This document shows positions 30,596 through 37,719 of a DNA stretch of 38,647 nt, one piece after another. The stretch covers positions 1 through 38,647 of the forward strand of contig CAZETK010000030.1 of assembly GCA_964515195.1 (NCBI GenBank), written 5' to 3'. The notes below the pieces were generated by a model. That model made no database searches. It was not told the DNA's origin and worked only from the letters and a program-made list of their open reading frames with translations. The position numbers and the translations under genes were made by a program. Each line of letters starts with the position of its first letter. Positions within the stretch are counted from its first letter, which is position 1. The DNA comes from Ga0074139 sp964515195. Lineage in GTDB: Bacteria; Bdellovibrionota; Bdellovibrionia; Bdellovibrionales; Bdellovibrionaceae.

Positions 30596-31534
30596 ATGCT
30601 ATCAGACGGTGAATCTTCAGATTTAAAGTTAACTCAACATATTCCTGTATTGTTGAACGAGGTGTTAGAGTCCTTTTCACCTCTCATACAAGAGGCGCAA
30701 ACTTCTCGTGAGATCCGATATTTTGATGGGACATTCGGGCGAGGAGGCCATTATCGCGCTTTGAAGAAGCTCGCACCCAATCTGCAGGCTGTAGTCTTTG
30801 ATCAAGACTTAGAGGCCATCGCTTTCGCACGAGAGAATTTTAAGACTGAGGTCGAGTCGGGCCAGCTTAAGGTCGAGCATGCAAATTTTTCACAGTTTTC
30901 CTCTGAAAAATTCAATCATTTTGATATGATATTGCTAGATTTGGGGGTCAGCTCGCCGCAATTGGATGAAGGTCATCGTGGCTTCAGCTTTTACCACGAA
31001 GGCCCTCTGGATATGCGGATGAATAGGGCCCACGGAGTAACAGCGGAGATGATCATCAACCAGTCAGATGAGCAAGAGTTGATTCGAATTTTCAAAGAGT
31101 ATGGGGAAGTCCGCAGCCCTTTTCGGGTCGTTCGCGCGATCGTTCACGATCGGAAATCAAAACCTTTTACATCGACAAAGGAGCTGGCTGGCCTGATAGA
31201 GCGAGTGGAGGGCTGGCGTCGTAAGGGGTTTCACCCAGCGACTCTCTATTTTCAAGGGCTGCGATTGGCTGTCAACCAGGAGCTAGAAGTTATTCAGGAA
31301 AGCTTGCCCCGGCTTATGGAAGGTTTAAATCCTGGTGGTCGGCTAAGCGTGATAACATTTCACTCCCTGGAAGACAGAATCGTAAAAAATATTTTCAAAA
31401 ATTCACAGGGACTCGGAATGCCCGTGAATAAGAAGGTTATCGTGGCGCAAAGGAGTGAGCAGGAATCCAATCCGCGATCAAGAAGCGCCAAGTTGCGAAT
31501 TTTTGAACGATACCCCAGTGATGTGAGGACGTAA
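30596..31534 (+). CDS. rsmH: 16S rRNA (cytosine1402-N4)-methyltransferase RsmH
   Basis: RsmH (MraW) methylates C1402 in the 16S rRNA decoding centre and usually heads dcw clusters with mraZ. The protein shows QHIPVLLNEVLESF, YFDGTFGRGGHYRAL (SAM motif), LLDLGVSSPQLDEGHRGFSF, GPLDMRMN, and RLSVITFHSLEDRIVKN near the C-terminus. From the ATG at 30596 it is 312 residues, typical for the family, with 14 residues before the first conserved block. An ATG at 30566 would lie within the predicted promoter. No mraZ precedes it here; the upstream gene is divergent. Confidence 0.95.
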   Translation: MLSDGESSDLKLTQHIPVLLNEVLESFSPLIQEAQTSREIRYFDGTFGRGGHYRALKKLAPNLQAVVFDQDLEAIAFARENFKTEVESGQLKVEHANFSQFSSEKFNHFDMILLDLGVSSPQLDEGHRGFSFYHEGPLDMRMNRAHGVTAEMIINQSDEQELIRIFKEYGEVRSPFRVVRAIVHDRKSKPFTSTKELAGLIERVEGWRRKGFHPATLYFQGLRLAVNQELEVIQESLPRLMEGLNPGGRLSVITFHSLEDRIVKNIFKNSQGLGMPVNKKVIVAQRSEQESNPRSRSAKLRIFERYPSDVRT

Positions 31535-31561
31535 AATTTAGAAATAGAGGAGAGTTCAAGG

Positions 31562-31876
31562 ATGAGCTCGGATGAAATCAAAAATATTAAACCCATTATC
31601 AGTGTGTCGATGATTATATTGACCCTGTTCGCAGTTGTCTTTCTACAAATGGAAGAGCGACGACTTGGCTATAGTCTTCTTAAGTTGAATCGTGAACATC
31701 GAAAAGTTTCAGAGATCAAAAAGTCGAAAGAAATCCAGCTGGCTAAACTCACCCGCCCTCAGTGGGTGGAAAAGATGGCATCTTCCAAGTTCACCCTTAA
31801 GCGTGCCGAACCTCACCAGATTATTCTTTTGCCCGGGATGCTAGCTAATCTTGATGAGATGGATCTGTTCGAATGA
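31562..31876 (+). CDS. ftsL: FtsL-like cell division protein
   Basis: The 104-residue protein is a bitopic membrane protein: a short cytoplasmic tail, one helix (about 12-28, ISVSMIILTLFAVVFL), then a coiled-coil-like stretch (YSLLKLNREHRKVSEIKKSK). It has the size and topology of FtsL and lies exactly where ftsL occurs in dcw clusters, between rsmH and ftsI. Sequence identity is low across FtsL proteins, so the name relies mainly on synteny. The ATG has GAGGAGAG upstream, and its end overlaps ftsI by 4 bases (ATGA). FtsL links FtsQ/FtsB signals to FtsW-FtsI at the septum. Confidence 0.85.
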   Translation: MSSDEIKNIKPIISVSMIILTLFAVVFLQMEERRLGYSLLKLNREHRKVSEIKKSKEIQLAKLTRPQWVEKMASSKFTLKRAEPHQIILLPGMLANLDEMDLFE

Positions 31877-33837
31877 AATCAAGAATTCTTTTTCTTTTTT
31901 TTCTTATGATAACTTTAGGTTCGGCCATCTTGTTGCGGGCGGCATGGTTGCAGTTTTTGCCAAACGACAAGTTAAAATCTCTTCGAACCCGGCAGTTCCA
32001 AACTGTGGTGACTTTGCCCTCACGCCGTGGAGCAATTCTGGATCGCTCTGGCCGTGATCTGGCGATGAGTGCGGCTGCCTATTCGCTATATGCAGATCCC
32101 AAGATTATTAAAAACAAAAAAGCGGTAGCGCGAAAACTTGCGAAAATTTTGGGTGTTTCTTCACCCTACGTTTTCGGTAAAATAAAAGATTCAAAGCGTC
32201 GTTTTGTGTGGATCAGGAGGCGGGTGGATCGGAACACCATGGAAAAAATCCAAGAAATGGGAGTTCGCGGGTTATCCTTTGTCGAAGAGTGGAAGCGGGT
32301 TTACCCCAATGAAAATTTGATGGCCCAGACATTAGGCTTTCTGGGAAACGAAGGCCAAGGACTTGAAGGCTTGGAACTTCAGTTCGAAGAAAAGCTAAAG
32401 GGTAATCGAAAGAAAATCCTCGTGAAGCGGGACGCTCGAGGCCGCCCTTTGGTTTCGGAAGGCCTGTTGTTCATTGAAAATCCAGAAGGCCAAGAAGTTC
32501 AACTCACAGTAGACTTGGAATTACAGTATCACTTGGAAAACGAATTGAGACGCACTTTGCAGGAAACAGAGGCTAAGTCTGCAATGGGGATTATTTTAGA
32601 TGCTCAAACTTCGGCGATTCGGGCAGTGGCAACAGTCCCTACTTTCGATTTGAATAAAATTTCTTCTACAACGGCTTCACTTCGCAGAAATAGGACGATC
32701 ACTGATTTTTTTGAACCAGGCTCGGTCATTAAACCCTTCGTGGTCGCTAAAGGAATTAAAGACGACCTTATTCAGCCTAACTCTAAATACTATTGTGAAA
32801 TGGGAAAGTGGAAAATAGGGAAGCGCACGATTCGCGAGTCTGATTCCTTTCATCAGTTTGGCAACATATCGGTTGCGGAAATTCTGGCTTTTTCATCTAA
32901 TATCGGAACCGCAAAAATTGCCTTGGAAATGGGGCCTGAGAAAATTCGAGAAGGTCTGGTGGAATTTGGCTTTGGCCATCGAACCGGGGTTGAAATGCCG
33001 GGCGAGGTCAGAGGCTTGCTTCATCCACTCCCCTGGAACGATCATTTAACAGCCAATGTCTCGTTTGGGCAGGGAATGGCGGCCACTATGTTACAAGTTG
33101 CCAATGCCTATGCTGTTTTAGCCAACGGTGGACTTTTAAAAAAACCTTATATTGTCGATCGAATTCGAAGTGTGGAAACCGGTGAAGAAGAAGTTTTTAA
33201 GCCTCAAGTCGTTCGAAGAGTCCTAACCCCTCAACAGGCTGAAGCGATGAGGATGATGTTAACCTCGGTGACGCAAAAGCAAGCTACCGGCTTCCGGGCT
33301 CGAGTGTCTGGATTCCAAGTTGCAGGTAAAACGGGGACTGCTCAAAAGGCTAAGACCGACGGGCTTGGCTATGAACCGAAGGCTTACATCGCAAGTTTTG
33401 CTGGCATGATACCTGCCCATAAACCGGAATTTGTGATTTACGTGGCCGTGGATCATCCTCAAAAAAATTATTATGCAAGCCAATCAGCAGCCCCGTTGTT
33501 TGCCCAAGTGGCCAGCTATGCTGTTCGTAAGAAAGGCTTAGCTCCGTCCCTAATAGGATCTGAGGATCTTTTGCCCCAACGTAGCTTGGCCCAACTACAA
33601 CAAGTTCCTGCTTCTGCCCCTGCCATGGACTCGACTGAGCTGATGGAAATGGAAGCCAAAGGTCGGCTAAACCAAGTGCCCGATTTGAAGAGCTTAAGTC
33701 TTCGTGAGGTGATGCGTAAGGTACAGGGCTATGAGGTAAAACTCAAAACTGTAGGCCATGGATCTGTTCAAAGCACATTTCCCAAAGAGGGGGAGCCACT
33801 TTTGGAAAATGAAACTTTGATTCTATTTATGGAATAA
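31873..33837 (+). CDS. ftsI: Septal peptidoglycan transpeptidase FtsI with C-terminal PASTA domain
   Basis: FtsI (PBP3) cross-links septal peptidoglycan with FtsW. The 654-residue protein has a short cytoplasmic tail, one membrane helix (about 4-24), the class B pedestal with LPSRRGAILDRSGRDLAMS, and the transpeptidase domain. Active-site boxes are S284-V-I-K287 (FFEPGSVIKPF), S341-S-N343 (AFSSNIGTAKI) and K486-T-G488 (VAGKTGTAQKA). A PASTA domain closes the chain (about 600-654, VPDLKSLSLREVMRKVQGYE). PASTA is usual in Gram-positive SpoVD/PBP2x but uncommon in E. coli-type FtsI. It is coupled to ftsL and followed by an oppositely oriented esterase gene. Confidence 0.95.
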   Translation: MKSRILFLFFLMITLGSAILLRAAWLQFLPNDKLKSLRTRQFQTVVTLPSRRGAILDRSGRDLAMSAAAYSLYADPKIIKNKKAVARKLAKILGVSSPYVFGKIKDSKRRFVWIRRRVDRNTMEKIQEMGVRGLSFVEEWKRVYPNENLMAQTLGFLGNEGQGLEGLELQFEEKLKGNRKKILVKRDARGRPLVSEGLLFIENPEGQEVQLTVDLELQYHLENELRRTLQETEAKSAMGIILDAQTSAIRAVATVPTFDLNKISSTTASLRRNRTITDFFEPGSVIKPFVVAKGIKDDLIQPNSKYYCEMGKWKIGKRTIRESDSFHQFGNISVAEILAFSSNIGTAKIALEMGPEKIREGLVEFGFGHRTGVEMPGEVRGLLHPLPWNDHLTANVSFGQGMAATMLQVANAYAVLANGGLLKKPYIVDRIRSVETGEEEVFKPQVVRRVLTPQQAEAMRMMLTSVTQKQATGFRARVSGFQVAGKTGTAQKAKTDGLGYEPKAYIASFAGMIPAHKPEFVIYVAVDHPQKNYYASQSAAPLFAQVASYAVRKKGLAPSLIGSEDLLPQRSLAQLQQVPASAPAMDSTELMEMEAKGRLNQVPDLKSLSLREVMRKVQGYEVKLKTVGHGSVQSTFPKEGEPLLENETLILFME

Positions 33838-33877
33838 TAATTCAAAATCCTTTGAGAGTGTGGTCAGGGTCTTTTTT

Positions 33878-34546
33878 TTACAGTCCATCGAGAAAAGCTC
33901 CCACCTGGTTCAGAACAGACAGGGGAATTTCATGCACACCATGAAACACATATCTTTGTCCTTTGCACCCCATCTCGGACAAAAATGAGTGCAGGCGGTC
34001 TGAGTATTTCAGTTTAAGCACCTGGTCCTGATCGCCATGACTCATATAATAAGGAATTGGCTTTTTGCTTTTTGAAAAGGACTTCCACTCCTCTTTATTG
34101 ACCAAGGCCGTCGACATCAATACCATGGCTTTCGGGCTTTCCTTCAGAGTCAGATACTGATCGACAGCGACCATTCCGCCTTGGCTAAAGCCACCAATGA
34201 TGATGTTTTCCATTGGAATCTTAAGATCTTGAATCATTTGGGTCACAAGTTTGCGGGTTTGATCAATTCCCTTTGGGCGATCTAAGGTTATGTCAAAATC
34301 TGTTTGAGGATTTTGTAAACGAGCCATGTCGATTTGGCACCAGGCGCGTCCTATCCAATGGGGGCCTAAGGGAACTTCAAGCGGTCCTTCAGGAAAAATG
34401 TAATTAAAAGTTTTTTTCGTAGGAATAGCATCAGCCAAGGGACGAAGATCGCTGGCGTCAGCACCATAGCCATGAAAAAAAATAACGTAGGGGGCTTGTG
34501 GGTCACGGATTTCACAAAGGGTGCGAATGTGTGTAGAGCTTTTCAT
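33878..34546 (-). CDS. Carboxylesterase/phospholipase-type alpha/beta hydrolase
   Basis: The 222-residue protein has the alpha/beta hydrolase layout: oxyanion HGYGADASDLRPLADAIP, nucleophile elbow GGFSQGG with the catalytic Ser, Asp in SHGDQDQVLKL and His in VFHGVHEIP. It resembles YpfH/acyl-protein-thioesterase and phospholipase/carboxylesterase (Abhydrolase_2) proteins. It has no signal peptide and so is cytoplasmic; the substrate is unknown. It lies on the minus strand inside the dcw fragment between ftsI and murE, which breaks the usual operon and forces murE to use a separate promoter. Confidence 0.85.
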   Translation of the reverse strand: MKSSTHIRTLCEIRDPQAPYVIFFHGYGADASDLRPLADAIPTKKTFNYIFPEGPLEVPLGPHWIGRAWCQIDMARLQNPQTDFDITLDRPKGIDQTRKLVTQMIQDLKIPMENIIIGGFSQGGMVAVDQYLTLKESPKAMVLMSTALVNKEEWKSFSKSKKPIPYYMSHGDQDQVLKLKYSDRLHSFLSEMGCKGQRYVFHGVHEIPLSVLNQVGAFLDGL

Positions 34547-34563
34547 TAGCCATCCTTGATTAC

Positions 34564-34592
34564 TTGCTTGCTAAGAGATCTCAATCTAAAAT
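34564..34592 (+). promoter_or_regulatory. Promoter of murE giving a leaderless message
   Basis: TTGCTT (34564-34569, 4 of 6) and TAAAAT (34587-34592, 5 of 6) are 17 bases apart. The start site predicted 7 bases after the -10 is 34599, the A of the murE ATG. There is no Shine-Dalgarno sequence, as expected for leaderless initiation. Confidence 0.6.
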
Positions 34593-34598
34593 CATTCC

Positions 34599-36077
34599 AT
34601 GAATTTGCAACAGCTTTTTCGATTTTTCTCGATTCCCTCAGGAAATTTCGATCTTCAACAGGAAGTGACGGGACTTTACACCGATTCGCGGCAGGTGAGG
34701 GCTGGTTCTGTTTTTTTCGCCATTCGTGGAATTAAGCACGATGGCCATGAGAATATTCCACAAGCGGTACAGCGGGGTGCAATAGCCATTGTCTGTTCAG
34801 ATATTCAAAAAATTCCGCACGAGTACTCAGGACTTGTTCTACAAGTGGGAGATGTTCGTTCCATCGTCTCAACTCTAGCGGCTCGTTATTTTCAGTTTCC
34901 CTCGCAAAATCTTTTCACCATCGGAGTAACGGGAACTAATGGAAAGACCTCAGTCACTTACCTGATAGAAGCTCTTTTGAATGGATGTCAGAAACCAACC
35001 GCCGTTATGGGGACAATTAATCATCACTTTCAAGATCGATTGTGGCCAACAGATTTAACGACGCCTGATCCCGTTGCTGTCCAGGATCGCCTGCTCAATT
35101 TTAAAATAGCCGGGGCGGATGCGGTGGTTATGGAGGTTTCTTCCCACGCATTAGATCAAAAACGTGTGGAAGGTGTCGACTTCGACGTGGCCGTTTTTAC
35201 AAATCTTAGTCGCGATCATTTAGACTATCACTCAAGCATGGATGAATATCATCAAGCTAAACAGAGATTGTTTTCGGACTTAATGTGGAAGAGTGGCAAG
35301 CCCCATCCTGTTGCGGTGATCAATACAGATGATATTTGGGGGCGAAAGCTGCGAATTGCCGAAAGAGCCACTTTAATCAGTTACGGACAGACAGATGCGG
35401 ACTTTCAATTCAAAGTTAAAAGAATGGATTGGACAGGGACTGTATTTCAGCTTTCTACCCTGATGGGTCAATACGAGATGCGGGTCCCCCTACTGGGCTT
35501 GCACAATGTCTACAACACAGTGGCTGCCATCGCAGCTGCCAGTCGTGTTTATCCCAATATTTACGATTTTCGTGATGCTCTTGATGGATTTAAGGGCATT
35601 CCAGGACGCCTTCAAAAAGTGCCAGGATCTAAATGCAATATTTTTGTTGATTATGCTCACACGCCGGATGCCCTTGAAAAAGTATTGCACATCCTCAGTC
35701 AGTTGCGCGACGAGATCACCCGTAACTCAAAAATTTGGTGCCTATTTGGATGTGGCGGTGACCGCGACAAAGGCAAACGTCCTACCATGGCCCAAGTGGC
35801 TGAACAGTGGGCGGATCACGTGATGATCACCTCTGATAATCCCCGCACAGAAGATCCAGAGCGAATTTTAAATGATATCGAAGCTGGTTTTAAGAATCGT
35901 CAAGCGATCTTGCGTGAAGTGGATCGCCGTCGCGCCATTCATCGGGTGAAGGAACTGGCGAGTCCGCAAGATGTCATTTTGATCGCTGGTAAAGGCCATG
36001 AGGATTATCAAATCATTGGAACTCAAAAATTCGAATTTGATGATTTCAAAGTGGCCCAGGAAGAGAGTGTTTTGTGA
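34599..36077 (+). CDS. murE: UDP-MurNAc-L-Ala-D-Glu:meso-DAP ligase MurE
   Basis: MurE adds the third residue to the peptidoglycan precursor. The 492-residue protein shows the three Mur-ligase domains: an N-terminal UDP-binding domain with TGLYTDSRQVRAGSVFFAIR, the ATP-binding GVTGTNGKTSVTYLIE, and a C-terminal domain. D413-N-P-R416 (SDNPRTEDP), numbered as in E. coli MurE, is the signature for meso-diaminopimelate rather than lysine. LFGCGGDRDKGKRP and GKGHEDYQ also fit. The stop overlaps the murF start (GTGA), so the two are coupled. A leaderless promoter is predicted directly upstream, independent of ftsI. Confidence 0.97.
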   Translation: MNLQQLFRFFSIPSGNFDLQQEVTGLYTDSRQVRAGSVFFAIRGIKHDGHENIPQAVQRGAIAIVCSDIQKIPHEYSGLVLQVGDVRSIVSTLAARYFQFPSQNLFTIGVTGTNGKTSVTYLIEALLNGCQKPTAVMGTINHHFQDRLWPTDLTTPDPVAVQDRLLNFKIAGADAVVMEVSSHALDQKRVEGVDFDVAVFTNLSRDHLDYHSSMDEYHQAKQRLFSDLMWKSGKPHPVAVINTDDIWGRKLRIAERATLISYGQTDADFQFKVKRMDWTGTVFQLSTLMGQYEMRVPLLGLHNVYNTVAAIAAASRVYPNIYDFRDALDGFKGIPGRLQKVPGSKCNIFVDYAHTPDALEKVLHILSQLRDEITRNSKIWCLFGCGGDRDKGKRPTMAQVAEQWADHVMITSDNPRTEDPERILNDIEAGFKNRQAILREVDRRRAIHRVKELASPQDVILIAGKGHEDYQIIGTQKFEFDDFKVAQEESVL

Positions 36078-37498
36078 GAAATTATAAGCTCCAAGATATT
36101 TTGAATGTTACAGGTGGACAGCTCATTAATGTACAAGATGCGGGTCGAGTTTTTGAAACCATCGGAACTGACAGCCGACAAAACTTGAAGGGAAAACTGT
36201 TTATTGCCCTGAAAGGGGAAAGCTTTGATGCTCACGAGTTCCTTCTACAAGCTGTCGAACAGGGTGCCGCCGGTGTCTTAATTCACGAGCTACCTGAATC
36301 GCAAAAAATTATTCTGAATAAGACAACTATTATTAAAGTGGATGACACATTAAAGGCCCTGCAGGATATAGCCTCTTGGGTTCGCTATCAATACCAAGGA
36401 AAGGTACTGGCGCTGACCGGTTCTAATGGTAAGACTTCAACTAAGGAATTTGCCGCTCAGATTTTGTCAGACTATAAAAATGTTCATTGGAGCCGGGGGT
36501 CTTTTAACAACCATTGGGGAGTTCCTTTTTCTTTGCTGGATCTTGAAAATGAACATGATCTTGCCATCATCGAAGTTGGCATGAACCATGCGGGAGAAAT
36601 CCGTAGATTGATGGAAATTGCCGACCCTGATGTTGTGGTTTGTACAATGGTAGGCCGCGCTCATATCGAGTTTTTCGGCAGCCAGGACAAAATCGCTGAA
36701 GCCAAGCAAGAGATTTACAAGTACTCAAGGCCAGAATCTGTAGCGATTTTTAATCTAGACAATAAATTTACAATAAGAATGTGGGAACAAGACAAGGCGG
36801 CTCACCCCAAGCGTCCGATTCTGACATTTTCACAAGACCGCAAAGCCGATGTGGAAATATGGGTTCAGGAAATTACCTTTGAGGGCCTTAAGTTGAAGGG
36901 TTTTATCAAAGGTATGCCAGGCGAAGTTTTTGTGCCAGTGTTTGGCAAACAAAATTTAACCAATCTTCAAGCTGCCGCCAGTCTTGCATTGGCTGCCGGT
37001 TTAGAGCCCGAACAAATTTGGGAAGGGTTTAAAAATTGTCGCAATCATTGGGGACGAAATCAGAAGGTGAAATTAGCCTCGGGAGCTATGGCTCTGTTCG
37101 ACGCCTACAATGCCAACCAAGATAGTATGGAAGCTCTACTGGAAAATGTCAGGGCCATAGAGGCTCCTCGCAAAATTGGCGTCTTTGCGCAAATGCGAGA
37201 ACTGGGAAATCTTTCAGCCCACTTTCATGAAATCCTGGGGCGGCAAGCGGGCCAAAGTGGATTTTCAAAAATCTTTTTCTACGGCGATGACTTTGAAGCC
37301 TTTCAGAAGGGACTAGCTGATTCTGGCTTCCAGGGAGCTATTTATGCTCAAAAAGATTTCAGCGATGAATTAGCCGCTAAGCTGTCTTTTGATTTGAAGG
37401 CTCAGGATTTTGTTGTTTTCAAGGCTTCGCGCGGACCAAGGCTGGAGCGGATGCTACTGAAATGTGATCCGGTGGATTTCAGTTTGGAAAAGGGATGA
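36074..37498 (+). CDS. murF: UDP-MurNAc-tripeptide:D-Ala-D-Ala ligase MurF
   Basis: MurF completes the UDP-MurNAc-pentapeptide in the cytoplasm. The 474-residue protein starts with GTG, overlapping the murE stop. Its motifs are TDSRQNLKGKLFIALKGESF in the N-terminal domain, LALTGSNGKTSTKEF as the ATP loop, IIEVGMNHAGEIRRL (the MurF-type EVGM-N-G signature), FNNHWGVPFSLL and FDAYNANQDSMEALL. Length is slightly above E. coli MurF (452). The cluster ends here: mraY, murD and ftsW do not follow, and the next gene is a prepilin. Confidence 0.96.
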   Translation: MRNYKLQDILNVTGGQLINVQDAGRVFETIGTDSRQNLKGKLFIALKGESFDAHEFLLQAVEQGAAGVLIHELPESQKIILNKTTIIKVDDTLKALQDIASWVRYQYQGKVLALTGSNGKTSTKEFAAQILSDYKNVHWSRGSFNNHWGVPFSLLDLENEHDLAIIEVGMNHAGEIRRLMEIADPDVVVCTMVGRAHIEFFGSQDKIAEAKQEIYKYSRPESVAIFNLDNKFTIRMWEQDKAAHPKRPILTFSQDRKADVEIWVQEITFEGLKLKGFIKGMPGEVFVPVFGKQNLTNLQAAASLALAAGLEPEQIWEGFKNCRNHWGRNQKVKLASGAMALFDAYNANQDSMEALLENVRAIEAPRKIGVFAQMRELGNLSAHFHEILGRQAGQSGFSKIFFYGDDFEAFQKGLADSGFQGAIYAQKDFSDELAAKLSFDLKAQDFVVFKASRGPRLERMLLKCDPVDFSLEKG

Positions 37499-37719
37499 GG
37501 GCAGAAATCTTATCGAATAGACGATTCCGTTCGATTTGAAATAACCCTGATAAAAGGGCAATTAACCCTGGGTCAAAAGGCTTTGACCCCTCTGCCAAAC
37601 TAAAGTTTGATCACGTATTTGCCGATAAGTATAAAAGTTATTTATGTCAATCGGCCAGTTTGCCCGGGGGCAGTTTTGTGTAATAAAATGCCACTTACAA
37701 ACCACAGGATGCTTCCATC
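37499..37719 (+). other. Structured murF-prepilin intergenic region
   Basis: This 221-base stretch holds several inverted repeats: GGGTCAAA/TTTGACCC (37570-37589, 4-base loop), CAAACT/AGTTTG (37596-37609), GCCGAT/ATCGGC (37621-37655) and TGCC/GGCA around 37661-37672. Two AACCCTG direct repeats precede them. The first stem may end murF transcription, although no T-tract follows. A FliA promoter lies within. Confidence 0.5.
37601..37628 (+). promoter_or_regulatory. Sigma-28 (FliA) promoter of the prepilin gene
   Basis: TAAAGTTT (37601-37608) and GCCGATAA (37621-37628) match the FliA consensus at 16 of 16 positions. The spacer is 12 bases, one more than the canonical 11. The start site would be near 37635, giving a leader of about 85 bases. 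A -35 arm coincides with a CAAACT/AGTTTG palindrome. Confidence 0.75.

Noticed and set aside
33838..33880. Intrinsic terminator after ftsI at the T-run
   Set aside because: Eight Ts are present, but no stable stem directly precedes them.
37499..37719. c-di-GMP (GEMM) riboswitch upstream of the prepilin gene
   Set aside because: I looked for the conserved GEMM-I core segments and did not find them; the repeats present do not fit that fold.
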